From positions 620,001 to 684,000 of the forward strand of contig JAKFWC010000023.1 in NCBI GenBank assembly GCA_021732975.1: 64,000 nucleotides of DNA, in the 5' to 3' direction. The notes beneath the pieces are model-generated. The model did no database searches and was not told where the DNA came from. It saw nothing but the letters and a program-made list of their open reading frames with translations. Position 1 is the first letter of the stretch. Every line of letters begins with the position of its first letter. The position numbers and the translations under genes are program-made. The stretch comes from Planctomycetaceae bacterium (GTDB taxonomy: Bacteria; Planctomycetota; Planctomycetia; Planctomycetales; Planctomycetaceae). Shown here in pieces: positions 54,036 to 63,612 of this stretch.

Positions 54036-54791
54036 TTCGGATTTTTGTCTCAGCACTTCATAACACACAATTCCCGCGGCGACGGCGGCGTTGAGGGAAC
54101 CGAGGTGATTGGCCATCGGGATTCGCACCGGCAACGTGCAACGTTCCAATAATGCGGCGTCGACACCATGGCCTTCATTGCCGATGATAATCGCAATCGG
54201 CGGACGTAAATCCGCGGCGAAGATTGTGTGCTCGGCTTTCTCGGAGGCCGCAACGATCTTCATGCCCCGATCACGCAGAGAATCCATCGCTTTCACCAGA
54301 TTCGCCACGCGCGCGATCGGCAGCAGATTCACGGCTCCCGCGGAACTCTGCACCACCTGGCGATTGATCGCCGATTGTTTCGTCTCGCCGACGAGAACGG
54401 CTTCCACACCCAGGCCCACCGCCGAGCGGACCATCGCCCCGAAGTTGTGCGAATCGTGAATCCGGTCCAGCACCAGCCACACGTTGACGGTTCCGCACAA
54501 CTCGTCGAAAGACGCATACGGATATTCCGGCAACCGCACGGCGATGCCTTGGTGTTCTTCTGAGCGGCAGCGCTTCGCCAGGTCCGCGTCACATTCCTTG
54601 ATCAACGCCACCGAATGTTGCTGTGTGTACTGGTAGACCTCTTGGGTGATCTCCGGCGGACAACGCGGGGACACCGCAACTTCGAACGGAATCCAACGAC
54701 CCGCCCGCAAGGTTTCCATCACTGCGTGCCGGCCCCATAGCCACGCTCGATTGTGGTTCGTGCCGCGAGTCGATTTCGATTCCCGTGCCAT
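54012..54791 (-). CDS. rlmB: SpoU family rRNA ribose methyltransferase, RlmB-like
   Basis: 259 residues. N-terminal RNA-binding segment (LWGRHAVMETLRAG), then motif 1 LDRIHDSHNFGAMVRSA, motif 2 IIGNEGHGVD and motif 3 LGSLNAAVAAGIVCYEV. Closest in layout to RlmB/TrmH3, which methylates 23S rRNA G2251. The last codons (QKSEGRKQNDE) are encoded by the right arm of an intergenic repeat, suggesting that the repeat element extended the ORF. The downstream neighbour is a second SpoU gene. Confidence 0.92.
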   Translation of the reverse strand: MARESKSTRGTNHNRAWLWGRHAVMETLRAGRWIPFEVAVSPRCPPEITQEVYQYTQQHSVALIKECDADLAKRCRSEEHQGIAVRLPEYPYASFDELCGTVNVWLVLDRIHDSHNFGAMVRSAVGLGVEAVLVGETKQSAINRQVVQSSAGAVNLLPIARVANLVKAMDSLRDRGMKIVAASEKAEHTIFAADLRPPIAIIIGNEGHGVDAALLERCTLPVRIPMANHLGSLNAAVAAGIVCYEVLRQKSEGRKQNDE

Positions 54792-54807
54792 CTCAATCCG
54801 GTCTTCG

Positions 54808-54828
54808 CCCCCGGTTAATGACCGGGGG
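54808..54828. repeat. Palindrome of the CCCCGGTCNATGACCGG family (copy 3)
   Basis: CCCCCGGT (54808-54815), TAATG loop, ACCGGGGG (54821-54828), following GTCTTCG at 54801. It matches the copies at 17246 and 24263. Confidence 0.85.
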
Positions 54829-54902
54829 AATGCAGGCTTCTCGACTTCAAATCGTCGAGGGAGAGAATCACCCGAGGAACATCCCCCGGTTCGCCACCGA
54901 GA

Positions 54903-55178
54903 TTACTCGATCACGTCCACCAGACGCGACAGACTGACGATTTCGTTTTGGCGGACGGACAGCCGCTGACGATTCGCGCGGATTCCATGGCGGCGGGCCT
55001 GCAGCACATACAGATCTCGCGTGGTTTTGCTGTCACGGAGATCGTGGCAATCGGCGTCGGTCAACGTGGCGAAGTGCGTGTCGACCCGTTCGAGAGTGCC
55101 GATGATCACGTACTGGCTGACAACATCCAGTACCACTTCCTGCCCGCGGAATTCGTCCCAGATGGTGGCGTCGGCCAT
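54903..55178 (-). CDS. Small Sm-like fold candidate protein
   Basis: 91 residues. The layout resembles an LSm/Sm barrel: an N-terminal helix, then strands GQEVVLDVVSQYVIIGTLER and VDTHFATLTDAD (Sm1-like), a variable 30-residue loop, then VRQNEIVSLSRL (Sm2-like) and a last strand. If so, it could bind RNA as a ring, like Hfq; the key residues of Hfq are not clearly kept, so the fold call is tentative. No partner in the neighbourhood. Confidence 0.55.
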   Translation of the reverse strand: MADATIWDEFRGQEVVLDVVSQYVIIGTLERVDTHFATLTDADCHDLRDSKTTRDLYVLQARRHGIRANRQRLSVRQNEIVSLSRLVDVIE

Positions 55179-55292
55179 GTTCGCTATCCCCGGTGGTTTG
55201 TTCGGAGATTATAGCACTGGGTGAATCGGCGTGGGCCGCGAAACCGCAAAGCGGATGGTCATGCGATGTCGAAAAAACGGGCTTGGCGGAAA

Positions 55293-55391
55293 CACGAAAT
55301 CCGAAGGAAGCACCAATTGACCAATGACAAAACGTGCCGATGACGGCGCGATTTGCCCATTTGGAAATTGAGATTTCCTTCGGATTTCGTG
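55293..55391. repeat. Inverted repeat, 17-bp perfect arms (TTCGGATTTCG family)
   Basis: CACGAAATCCGAAGGAA (55293-55309) and TTCCTTCGGATTTCGTG (55375-55391) are exact complements. The right side continues into CTTCGAGCTTCGGATTT, a near repeat of the arm, just past the stop of the small gene at 55410. Confidence 0.85.
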
Positions 55392-55409
55392 CTTCGAGCT
55401 TCGGATTTC

Positions 55410-55643
55410 TTACTTGTGGTACCCGAGCCGCGTGATCACCGAGTGTAGTTCCTCGAACGTGATGAACCGGCGGCGGTGTTCGAGTTTGTACTGGTCGATC
55501 GCGTTGCCTAATTCGGCAATTTCCGGACGGTCGGCATTAGGCGTCGCGCGGAACTGACGGCGTTCCGGCCCGCCGTGACTGTGGTCATTGCTGCCGCGAC
55601 GATCCACGAACGGGCGAGTGTTCTGTTCGAGAACGGTTTCCAT
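55410..55643 (-). CDS. Small hypothetical protein
   Basis: 77 residues with a charged, Arg/Asp-rich N-terminal half (RRGSNDHSHGGPERRQF) and a helical C-terminal half (AIDQYKLEHRRRFITFEELHSVI) that resembles small planctomycete proteins of unknown role. No signal peptide, membrane segment or catalytic motif. It is preceded by a clear start at 55643 and followed by an inverted repeat. Confidence 0.6.
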   Translation of the reverse strand: METVLEQNTRPFVDRRGSNDHSHGGPERRQFRATPNADRPEIAELGNAIDQYKLEHRRRFITFEELHSVITRLGYHK

Positions 55644-55750
55644 TACGATACTCCCTGGCGGTTTGACTCACACGAAGCCTATGTCATGACCGACCGGCGG
55701 GATTCTCTACGACTCTTCGGCGGTCCGGTTCCGGGAGAATTCCAACTCTC

Positions 55751-56746
55751 ATGAGTACGAAAATAACGATTCTCGGCAGTGGAGCGATGGCAACGGCTTG
55801 CTCGATTTTGCTGGCCGAGCACGATGATCAGGAAGTTGCCATCTGGGCACGCAACCCGGCCCACGCCGAACAAATCCAGTCCGCTCGCGAAAACAAGCGG
55901 TTGCTGCCCGGGGTGCGACTCCCCGATAAGGTGACCGTCACGGCCGATCTGGAACAGGCACTCGACGGCTCGGAATATCTCGTCGCGGCGATTCCCACGC
56001 AGTTCCTGCGGTCGTCGTTGAATGAAATCCGTGGATATCTGAAATCGAATCGGCCCGTGATCAGCGTGATCAAAGGGCTGGAAAACGAAACCTTCCTGCG
56101 ACCGAGTGAAATCATTGCCGAATCGCTCGGCAGCCGGGCCGTGGTCGCGCTGAGCGGTCCGAGTCACGCGGAAGAAATTGCCCGGCGACTTCCTGCCACC
56201 GTGGTTGCTGCCAGTGGTGATTTAGGGCTCGCACGGCAGGTTCAGAAGATGTTCAACACGGAACGCTTCCGCGTCTACACGAACCTGGATCTCATCGGCG
56301 TCGAAATGGCCGCTGCGTTGAAAAACGTGATTGCCATCGCCGCGGGGATTTCCGATGGCCTCGGTTTTGGCGACAACGCCAAGTCGGCTCTGATGACGCG
56401 CGGGTTAGTGGAGATGACCCGTTTCGGGACGCGCTTTGGCGCGGAAGCATCGACGTTCACCGGTCTGGCCGGGATGGGCGACTTGATCACCACCTGCGTG
56501 AGTCCGTACGGACGCAATCGCAGTGTGGGGGAACGACTCGGCAAAGGGGAAACGCTGGATCAGATTCTGACGACGATGGCCGCGGTGGCCGAGGGCGTTG
56601 CCACGGCAAAGAGCGTTTTCGAGGTTTCCGAGCAGGAAGGGATCGAGATGCCGATCACGTCGGAAGTTTACCGCGTCCTGTTCGAGAAAAAGTCCCCCGC
56701 GGCGGCCACGCATTCGTTGATGCTACGCCCGTTACGGGCGGAATGA
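55751..56746 (+). CDS. gpsA: Glycerol-3-phosphate dehydrogenase [NAD(P)+]
   Basis: 331 residues, full length. Reduces DHAP to sn-glycerol 3-phosphate for phospholipid synthesis. NAD-binding GSGAMATACSILL near 9, AIPTQFLRSSL near 80, VALSGPSHAEEIARR near 135, catalytic Lys in ALKNVIAIAAGISDGLGFGDN near 190, and the substrate motif FTGLAGMGDLITTC near 237. It precedes pgm on the same strand, with an inverted repeat in the gap. Confidence 0.97.
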   Translation: MSTKITILGSGAMATACSILLAEHDDQEVAIWARNPAHAEQIQSARENKRLLPGVRLPDKVTVTADLEQALDGSEYLVAAIPTQFLRSSLNEIRGYLKSNRPVISVIKGLENETFLRPSEIIAESLGSRAVVALSGPSHAEEIARRLPATVVAASGDLGLARQVQKMFNTERFRVYTNLDLIGVEMAAALKNVIAIAAGISDGLGFGDNAKSALMTRGLVEMTRFGTRFGAEASTFTGLAGMGDLITTCVSPYGRNRSVGERLGKGETLDQILTTMAAVAEGVATAKSVFEVSEQEGIEMPITSEVYRVLFEKKSPAAATHSLMLRPLRAE

Positions 56747-56748
56747 TG

Positions 56749-56865
56749 GGAGGTCAAGTGCTGAGGGTCAGGTGTCAAGTGCCGAATTAGGCCGGGCGCT
56801 GTGGTCCGACATGCATTGCTCTCTAGTCCGGCACTTGACACTTGGCCCTTAGCACTTGACCCTCC
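56749..56865. repeat. Inverted repeat (TCAAGTGC family) between gpsA and pgm
   Basis: The arm starting GGAGGTCAAGTGCTGAGGG (56749) is mirrored by CCTTAGCACTTGACCCTCC ending at 56865, including the motif GTCAAGTGCCG / CGGCACTTGAC. Arms about 36 nt with a few mismatches. Confidence 0.82.
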
Positions 56866-56875
56866 GGAGCGTTCC

Positions 56876-58528
56876 ATGTCCCTTCATCCTCTCGCCGGTC
56901 AACCTGCGCCGGCTTCCATGTTGATTGATGTGGCACAGCTCGAACGGGCGTATTACGACGGTCGCCCGGATGCATCGAACCCCGCGCAGGCCGTGAGTTT
57001 CGGCACGAGCGGGCATCGGGGGACATCGCGCGATGGCACTTTCACCGAAGCGCACATCGCGGCGATCACGCAGGCGATTTGCGAGTACCGTGCCGCGCAG
57101 GGTTACACCGGGCCAGTGTATCTTGGTAAAGACACGCACGCGCTCTCGTCCGCGGCGCAGCGAACGGCGATTGAGGTTCTCGCGGCGAACGGTGTGGCGA
57201 CGTTGATTCAGCGCGATGATGAAGTCACGCCAACGCCGGTGATTTCGCATGCGATTCTCAATCACAATCGCGGCCGCAAGACGGAACTCGCGGACGGCAT
57301 CATCATCACGCCATCGCACAATCCCCCGGAAGACGGCGGCTTCAAGTACAACCCGCCCAACGGTGGTCCGGCGGACACCGACGCCACCGGCGTCATTCAG
57401 AAGCGGGCGAACGAACTGCTGAAGAGCGGCAACTCCGCCGTGAAGCGGATACCGTATGAACGTGCCGTCAACACTTCCACAACGCAGCAGAAAGATTTCG
57501 TTTCCGGTTACGTGAATGAGCTGGACCAGGTCATCGACATGTCCGCGCTCCGTGGGGCCAAGTTGAAACTCGGTGTTGATCCGTTGGGCGGTGCGAGCCG
57601 GTTGTATTGGCAGCCGATTGCCGAGCGGTACGGCCTCGACATCACTATCGTCAATAACAAGGTCGATCCGCAGTTCGGGTTCATGACGGTCGATCACGAC
57701 GGCAAGATTCGTATGGATTGTTCGAGTCCCTGCGCGATGGCCGGACTGGTGAAGCTCAAGGATCAATACTCGTTGGCCTTCGGCACGGACCCCGACGCCG
57801 ACCGGCATGGCATCGTCACGCCGTCGCTGGGGCTACTGAACCCGAACCATTACCTCGCGGTGGCGATTCGGTATCTCTACACGCACCGCCCGAAGTGGCC
57901 CACGTCGTTATCCATCGGTAAGACGCTTGTCAGCAGCGCGCTGATCGATCGCGTCGGCGCGGACTTGGGTCGCAAGGTGTATGAAGTCCCTGTCGGTTTC
58001 AAATGGTTCGTCGACGGTCTCTACAACGGTACGCTCGGTTTTGGTGGCGAAGAAAGCGCCGGAGCGAGTTTCCTGCGTCACAACGGTACCGTCTGGTCCA
58101 CCGATAAGGATGGGCTGATTCTCTGCCTGCTCGCCGCAGAAATCACTGCGGTGACGGGCAATGACCCCGGTCAACACTACTTGGAACTTGCGGCGAAGTA
58201 CGGCGCGCCGCACTACACGCGGATCGACCAACCCGCGTCGCCGGCCGAGAAGGATGTGTTGAAAAAGTTGTCTCCCGTCGCCGTGAAAGCGGAGACCCTC
58301 GCCGGTGAACCCATCACCGCAAAACTGACCGCCGCCCCCGGCAATAATGCGGCCATCGGCGGACTGAAAGTCGTCACCGATGCGGGATGGTTCGCCGCGC
58401 GGCCGTCGGGGACAGAGAACATCTGCAAAATTTACGCCGAAAGCACTCGTGATGCGGCGCACCTTGATCGCATTGTGAGTGAAGCGAGAGAAATTGTGAC
58501 CGCTGCCCTCACCGCCGCCAAAGCCTGA
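56876..58528 (+). CDS. pgm: Phosphoglucomutase (alpha-D-glucose 1,6-bisphosphate dependent)
   Basis: 550 residues from the ATG at 56876; the longer frame to 56801 lies inside the repeat. Interconverts glucose-1-P and glucose-6-P. Phosphoserine loop [13 protein letters not shown] near 140-152, metal loop [10 protein letters not shown] near 300, sugar loop [10 protein letters not shown] near 388, and the C-terminal phosphate-binding [15 protein letters not shown] near 505. Full length for the Pgm (not ManB/GlmM) subgroup. It follows gpsA on the same strand. Confidence 0.96.
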   Translation: MSLHPLAGQPAPASMLIDVAQLERAYYDGRPDASNPAQAVSFGTSGHRGTSRDGTFTEAHIAAITQAICEYRAAQGYTGPVYLGKDTHALSSAAQRTAIEVLAANGVATLIQRDDEVTPTPVISHAILNHNRGRKTELADGIIITPSHNPPEDGGFKYNPPNGGPADTDATGVIQKRANELLKSGNSAVKRIPYERAVNTSTTQQKDFVSGYVNELDQVIDMSALRGAKLKLGVDPLGGASRLYWQPIAERYGLDITIVNNKVDPQFGFMTVDHDGKIRMDCSSPCAMAGLVKLKDQYSLAFGTDPDADRHGIVTPSLGLLNPNHYLAVAIRYLYTHRPKWPTSLSIGKTLVSSALIDRVGADLGRKVYEVPVGFKWFVDGLYNGTLGFGGEESAGASFLRHNGTVWSTDKDGLILCLLAAEITAVTGNDPGQHYLELAAKYGAPHYTRIDQPASPAEKDVLKKLSPVAVKAETLAGEPITAKLTAAPGNNAAIGGLKVVTDAGWFAARPSGTENICKIYAESTRDAAHLDRIVSEAREIVTAALTAAKA

Positions 58529-58589
58529 CGAACAGTGCCTTTAGTGATTGTCAAACCGGTCCGTAGCCTCCTCCTACAGCGAGATCACT

Positions 58590-59054
58590 ATGACCAGCTT
58601 TGAAATATTCCTGCAAGCGCTCGGTCAGGCAACGAATCGGGATGGCGTTCTCGGCGAGGAGTGTCTGGAATATCCGCCTCAAGAGAATGTGGATTACGAG
58701 GACACTCCAGAAAACGCGGTGGTCTTCGGTTGGATGGGAGTCGACGGAGTCCACTACGCGATTCTGAAAATCGAAGGTGCCATCCGTAACGAGTCCCCCG
58801 TGATTCACGTCTCGCCGATGGATGGAGAGCCTTATTCACTTCTCGCTCCTACGTTCACGGATTATCTAGCCATCGCGTGCGATACCGATCGAAACACCAT
58901 TGAAAACCTGCTGGCGAATGAAATATCCGGAACGGCCTCATTGCTCGATTTCATGCGAGCGCGCTTCGACCAATCTCGATTCTGGGTCGAAGACATTGAC
59001 CGAGACATAGGGCTGTATCGGAGCATGATCGTTCCCAAAACGAACCGTCAATAA
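58590..59054 (+). CDS. Hypothetical protein, possibly SUKH-like
   Basis: 154 residues from the ATG at 58590 (the frame opens at 58548). N-terminal helix MTSFEIFLQALGQATNRDGV, then an acidic central part (YEDTPENAVVFGWMGVDG), then strands VIHVSPMDGEPYSLLAPTF and DYLAIACD. The alternating pattern with FTDYLA at the end faintly recalls SMI1/KNR4 (SUKH) immunity-type proteins, but I cannot confirm. It ends 28 nt before the convergent ppc gene. Confidence 0.6.
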   Translation: MTSFEIFLQALGQATNRDGVLGEECLEYPPQENVDYEDTPENAVVFGWMGVDGVHYAILKIEGAIRNESPVIHVSPMDGEPYSLLAPTFTDYLAIACDTDRNTIENLLANEISGTASLLDFMRARFDQSRFWVEDIDRDIGLYRSMIVPKTNRQ

Positions 59055-59082
59055 TGCTCACGAACGTTGGTGGGCACAGCTT

Positions 59083-61842
59083 TCAACCCGTGGTCCGCAG
59101 TCCCGACGCCACGCCTTGAATCGTTAACCGCACGAGTTGCCCCAAACGGTCGGCGACATCTTCTTTGCCCTCTTCCATCGCGGTGCGCATGCGGCGGATG
59201 AGTTCGATTTGAATCAGGTTCAGCGGATCGACCGATGGGTTCCGTTCGAGGATGGATTGCTGCAACCACGGTGTTCCCGCGAGCAACGCCGGTTGACGGG
59301 TGACCATCAGCACCACGGCCTGGCTGCGGTGAAATTCTTCCTGAATCAGTTGCCAGACCTGCTGCCCGTCCTCCCGGTCGGCGGCGAGTTCGGCATATCG
59401 CTGGGCAATGCCGAGGTCCGCTTTTGCCAGTGCGAGGATGGCATTATCAATGACTGCCTGGAATAACGGCCAGCGGTCGTACATCTCCTGCAACGGTCCC
59501 CAATCGTTGTTATTGACCTGCACGTGATCCCAGAGCGCCGTGCCTAAACCGTACCACGCGGGGATAAATTGGCGACTTTGGGTCCATGCGAATGTCCACG
59601 GAATCGCTCGCAGATCGGATAGCGATTTGCGTTCGCGCCGCCGGGAAGGCCGCGAACCAATCGGCAACCGTTCGATTTCTGAAATCGGCGTGGCCTGATC
59701 GAAGTAGTTCAGAAAGCCGGGGTGTTCGACCAGTTTGCGGTAGTACCGGTAGGACTGTTCGGCGAGGTGGTCCATCAGCTCGCGCCATTCTGTCGGCGTT
59801 GGTTCTTCCGGTCGGTTGGAGACGAGTAGCGTGGCCCACGTCACTTGTTCGAGATGCCGGGCCGCGATGCGCGGGTCGTCGTAACGTTCGGCGAGGACTT
59901 CCCCTTGCTCGGTCATACGGAGGGCGCCGCCGACCGATTGCGGTGGCAGCGACATGATCGCTCGGGCGGCCGGTCCGCCGCCGCGACCTAACGCTCCGCC
60001 GCGACCGTGAAAGACGACCAGTCGGACGTTGTGCTTCGCTGCGACTTCCGCCAGGCGATCCTGCACACGGAACAGTCCCCATTGGGCGGCGAGGTAACCG
60101 CCGTCTTTGGTGCTGTCGGAGTAGCCAACCATCACGACTTGTTCGGGCTGAGCCAAGCCGCTGGTGGCCAGATAGCTTTGATATGCGGGAATGCTCAACA
60201 TCGCATCGAGAATCTCGGGACCGTTGCGCAGATCGTCGATGGTCTCAAACAGCGGGATAATTGGCAGATAAGCGACTGGACGGCTGCCATCGCTGGGGGT
60301 GGCTTTCCAGGCCCACTGCCACATCCATAACACGGCGAGAACATCGCTCGGTTTATGAGTCATGCTGATGACGTGACCGCCCAATCGACCGGTGCCGTGG
60401 GAGCGAACAATCCGCACCAGCAACTTGAACAGCGACAATGTTTCCTTGGCTTGATCGGATAAACCGGGCTGCATCAACTCGTTGCCGGCTGTCGGTGGGG
60501 TCGACAGAATCCCTTGCCGCGCGGCTTCATCGGTGGCGGTGAAATCGGGACATTGACCCGTTCGACGGAGCACTTCCGTCAGCACGTCGACATGCACGCG
60601 GGAATCCTGCCGAACATCGAGGGCCGCGAACTGCAAACCGAACGTGGCGATCTGGTCCATCCACGCCTCAATGTGGGTGGCGACAATCCGCTCGCCGCGA
60701 TGAGTTCGCAGACTGACGGCGAGCTTTTCCACATCGGCGGCCAACTCGGTCCCGGTGCGATAGCCCACACCTTCGGTCGCGGTCCCTGCCGCTGCCGCAA
60801 GGGTGGCCTCGAGCTTCACTTCGATAATCTTCAACCAGCGGCGATAGACTTCGACCTCGGCAATCGGAGACACCGCGGCCCGCATGCCGGACGATTTTTG
60901 CAGTACGAAGTCCAACGCCTGATGGAACACCGGATCGACTTCGATTTGTCGTTCGGACATCACCAGCAGTTGGGCCAGTTTCCGACAGACACCGAGGTGC
61001 CGTTCAACCGCACTGCGGCGCAGAAGCTCAAGGGCCTGACCGGTGACTTCGTGGGTAACGAAGGGATTGCCGTCGCGGTCCCCACCGATCCACGAACCGA
61101 AGACGATAAACGGGGGGATGCGAAAGGTGGTGCCCGGATACGCCGCGGCTAGTGCTCGCCGCATGTCGCGACGCAGTGCCGGCAGCACTTCCCACAAACC
61201 GTCGAAGAAGAACAGCCCCCGTTCGACCTCGTTCATCACGGTGGGACGTTGGGGGCGGATGGAATCAACCTGCCAGAGCAACGTCAGGTCACTCAGCAGT
61301 CGGTCGACGAACTCGGTATGTTCGCTCGGCAGCAGATCGGGGCGTTGGTCATTCTGCAAAGATTGCCGAAGTTGCCGCAGGATGCGACGCGTGGTGCGAC
61401 GTTTCGCTTCGGTGGGATGGGCGGTGAAAACCAGATCAATCCGCAGCTTATCGAGGGCCTGTTGCATGGTCTCGGCGGACATGCCGGCGACATGCAGCAA
61501 CCGGATCGCGTCACCAATCGATTCCGGACGAGCCCGGTCGCCGGCGGTTCGTTCCCGTTCTCGCAGCACGCGGACCCGTTGCAGGTCTTCCGCGAGATTG
61601 GCGAGATCGAACGAAACGCTGAGCGCCCGCACGGCGATGGCGATCTCGGCTTCGTCCATGTCGCGGATTTTTTGAGCCAGCCGTTCCCCGGAACTAGGCA
61701 ACCCGACGCGTCGTTCCTGTGCGAGCTGCCGGATCTGTTTCAACATCTGGGCAAACGCGGACCCCGTCTGTTCGACGAGGACGTGTTCCAGCAGCGAGTT
61801 GAGTGTTTCCACATCTTGACGGAGCACCGCGGGGGAATTCAT
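59083..61842 (-). CDS. ppc: Phosphoenolpyruvate carboxylase
   Basis: 919 residues, normal length. Converts PEP plus bicarbonate to oxaloacetate, an anaplerotic step. Catalytic His in LVFTAHPTEAKRRT near 137, active-site loop GYSDSTKDGGYLAAQW near 568, then FHGRGGALGRGGGP near 605, and a C-terminus TIQGVASGLRTTG like the usual NGIAAGMRNTG. The start ATG at 61842 gives a typical N-terminus. It sits next to sthA, divergently, across a 338-nt gap. Confidence 0.97.
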   Translation of the reverse strand: MNSPAVLRQDVETLNSLLEHVLVEQTGSAFAQMLKQIRQLAQERRVGLPSSGERLAQKIRDMDEAEIAIAVRALSVSFDLANLAEDLQRVRVLRERERTAGDRARPESIGDAIRLLHVAGMSAETMQQALDKLRIDLVFTAHPTEAKRRTTRRILRQLRQSLQNDQRPDLLPSEHTEFVDRLLSDLTLLWQVDSIRPQRPTVMNEVERGLFFFDGLWEVLPALRRDMRRALAAAYPGTTFRIPPFIVFGSWIGGDRDGNPFVTHEVTGQALELLRRSAVERHLGVCRKLAQLLVMSERQIEVDPVFHQALDFVLQKSSGMRAAVSPIAEVEVYRRWLKIIEVKLEATLAAAAGTATEGVGYRTGTELAADVEKLAVSLRTHRGERIVATHIEAWMDQIATFGLQFAALDVRQDSRVHVDVLTEVLRRTGQCPDFTATDEAARQGILSTPPTAGNELMQPGLSDQAKETLSLFKLLVRIVRSHGTGRLGGHVISMTHKPSDVLAVLWMWQWAWKATPSDGSRPVAYLPIIPLFETIDDLRNGPEILDAMLSIPAYQSYLATSGLAQPEQVVMVGYSDSTKDGGYLAAQWGLFRVQDRLAEVAAKHNVRLVVFHGRGGALGRGGGPAARAIMSLPPQSVGGALRMTEQGEVLAERYDDPRIAARHLEQVTWATLLVSNRPEEPTPTEWRELMDHLAEQSYRYYRKLVEHPGFLNYFDQATPISEIERLPIGSRPSRRRERKSLSDLRAIPWTFAWTQSRQFIPAWYGLGTALWDHVQVNNNDWGPLQEMYDRWPLFQAVIDNAILALAKADLGIAQRYAELAADREDGQQVWQLIQEEFHRSQAVVLMVTRQPALLAGTPWLQQSILERNPSVDPLNLIQIELIRRMRTAMEEGKEDVADRLGQLVRLTIQGVASGLRTTG

Positions 61843-62180
61843 GGAGACGTTCTTGTTTCAGGGACGGTCTGGCCGCCGGACATCGTAGCCGATGGCGTAC
61901 CATTTCCGCTCATTTTGTGATCATCGCAGTTTAGTCGCGACCCGCAGTCCACGGAGGGGAACACGCTGTATGGGGAAACAGGCGAGTCTGAACTTCGCCC
62001 AGTGCCCCCCCATCGGGGTCGCGGTTAAACGAGGGTTGTTTATACCATGCGAGATTTACGCGCAGGGTTGCGACAATTCTGTGCAGGCCGTGAGGTTGGC
62101 AATCTGCGGAGTGGTCAGCCGCCCGTCGGGCGATTACAACTCGTGTGCAGCACGAATGAGAAACTTGCGGAGCGGAAGAG
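61843..62180. other. 338-nt gap between divergent ppc and sthA
   Basis: It should hold both promoters. A GGAAGAG site lies just before the sthA ATG. The run TTGTTTATACC near 62036 is an A/T-rich candidate core, but no clear -35/-10 pair can be chosen. An ORF of 147 codons (61892-62335) runs into sthA in another frame and is not called. Confidence 0.5.
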
Positions 62181-63572
62181 ATGGACGGCGAATACGATGT
62201 GCTCGTGATTGGAACCGGCCCCGGCGGCGAAGGGGCGGCGATGCAAGCCGTCAAACATGGCCGCACGGTGGCAGTGATCGAGCGCGACATCCAGATCGGC
62301 GGAAGCTGCACGCACCGCGGCACCATCCCCAGTAAAGCCCTGCGGTACGCGATCTTTCAGCTTACCGAGGTCAACTCGAACCCGCTGTTCCGGGAAAAAG
62401 GGATCACGGTCGACTTCATGCTGCCCGAACTGCGTCGGCGGGCGAAGTCGGTGATCGATCAACAAGTCCGTGTTCGGACGACGTTTTATGACCGCAACGA
62501 CGTGCCGATTCATACGGGATCGGCGCGGTTCGTAGATGAGCATACCATCGAAATCGTCCAGGAAGACGGTGGCAAGCATCAACTCCGCGGCGAAAATATT
62601 GTGATTGCGACCGGGGCACGGCCGTACCGTCCTGCCCATGTGGATTTCAATCACCCACGGATTTTCGACAGCGACACGATTCTGCAATGCAACCTCGATC
62701 TCAAATCGGTCACGATCTACGGTGCGGGGGTTATCGGCTGCGAATATGCCTCGATGTTCCGCAATCTCGAAATGAAGGTGAACCTGATCAACAACCGCGA
62801 TCGGCTGCTCGATTTTCTCGACGAGGAAATTGTCGACGCGCTGAGCTATCACTTGCGCGAACGGGGTGTGGTGATTCGTCACCGCGAGGAATGCGACAAG
62901 GTGGAGCCGCGCGATGACGGCGTGGTGATGCATCTCAAATCGGGTAAACAGATCAAGACCGATATTCTCTTGTGGGCTGCGGGCCGGACGGGGAATTCCG
63001 ATGGAATGAACATCGAAGCCGTCGGCATCAACCCCGATTCGCGCGGCAACATTCCGGTCAACGAACATTTCCAAACCACGCAGCCGCACATCTATGCCGT
63101 GGGGGATGTGATTGGACCGCCCGCGCTCGCCAGTGCGGCATATTCACAGGGGCGATATGCATCGAGCCACATCATTGGTAAGGATGTCCCACGGCCGACG
63201 TTGGAGATTCCCACGGGGATTTACACCAGCCCGGAAATCAGTTCGCTGGGCAAGACCGAGCGCGAATTGACCGAGGCGAAGATCCCGTACGAAGTCGGCC
63301 ACACGAACTTCCGCAGCCTCGCGCGGGCGCAGATTACCGGCCGCACGGTGGGCATGCTAAAGATCCTGTTTCATCGAGAAACATTGGAGATCCTCGGCAT
63401 TCACTGCTTCGGAGCGAATGCGTCGGAAATCATTCACATCGGTCAGGCGGTGATGGCGATGCCGCTGCCGCACAATTCCCTGCTGTACTTTGTGAATACG
63501 ACGTTCAATTATCCCACGATGGCCGAAGCGTACCGCGTTGCCGCTCTCAATGGTTACAACCGCTTGCTCTAG
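62181..63572 (+). CDS. sthA: Soluble pyridine nucleotide transhydrogenase
   Basis: 463 residues. FAD flavoprotein that moves reducing equivalents between NADPH and NADH. FAD motif [19 protein letters not shown] at the start. The redox site reads [15 protein letters not shown]: only one Cys of the usual CxxxxC is present, which is typical of SthA and separates it from lipoamide dehydrogenase. NAD motif [15 protein letters not shown] near 177. C-terminal dimer motif [22 protein letters not shown] with the expected residues. Confidence 0.95.
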   Translation: MDGEYDVLVIGTGPGGEGAAMQAVKHGRTVAVIERDIQIGGSCTHRGTIPSKALRYAIFQLTEVNSNPLFREKGITVDFMLPELRRRAKSVIDQQVRVRTTFYDRNDVPIHTGSARFVDEHTIEIVQEDGGKHQLRGENIVIATGARPYRPAHVDFNHPRIFDSDTILQCNLDLKSVTIYGAGVIGCEYASMFRNLEMKVNLINNRDRLLDFLDEEIVDALSYHLRERGVVIRHREECDKVEPRDDGVVMHLKSGKQIKTDILLWAAGRTGNSDGMNIEAVGINPDSRGNIPVNEHFQTTQPHIYAVGDVIGPPALASAAYSQGRYASSHIIGKDVPRPTLEIPTGIYTSPEISSLGKTERELTEAKIPYEVGHTNFRSLARAQITGRTVGMLKILFHRETLEILGIHCFGANASEIIHIGQAVMAMPLPHNSLLYFVNTTFNYPTMAEAYRVAALNGYNRLL

Positions 63573-63612
63573 CGGCTTGCCGTTTCACGCTGCGTGTTGT
63601 TAATTGCCAATG

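Noticed and set aside
11612..56865. CRISPR array or insertion sequence as explanation of the repeats
   Set aside because: No regular repeat-spacer spacing, no transposase, no target-site pattern; arms differ from gap to gap.
61892..62335. Plus-strand frame of 147 codons over the ppc-sthA gap
   Set aside because: It overlaps sthA out of frame and its residues lack any domain.
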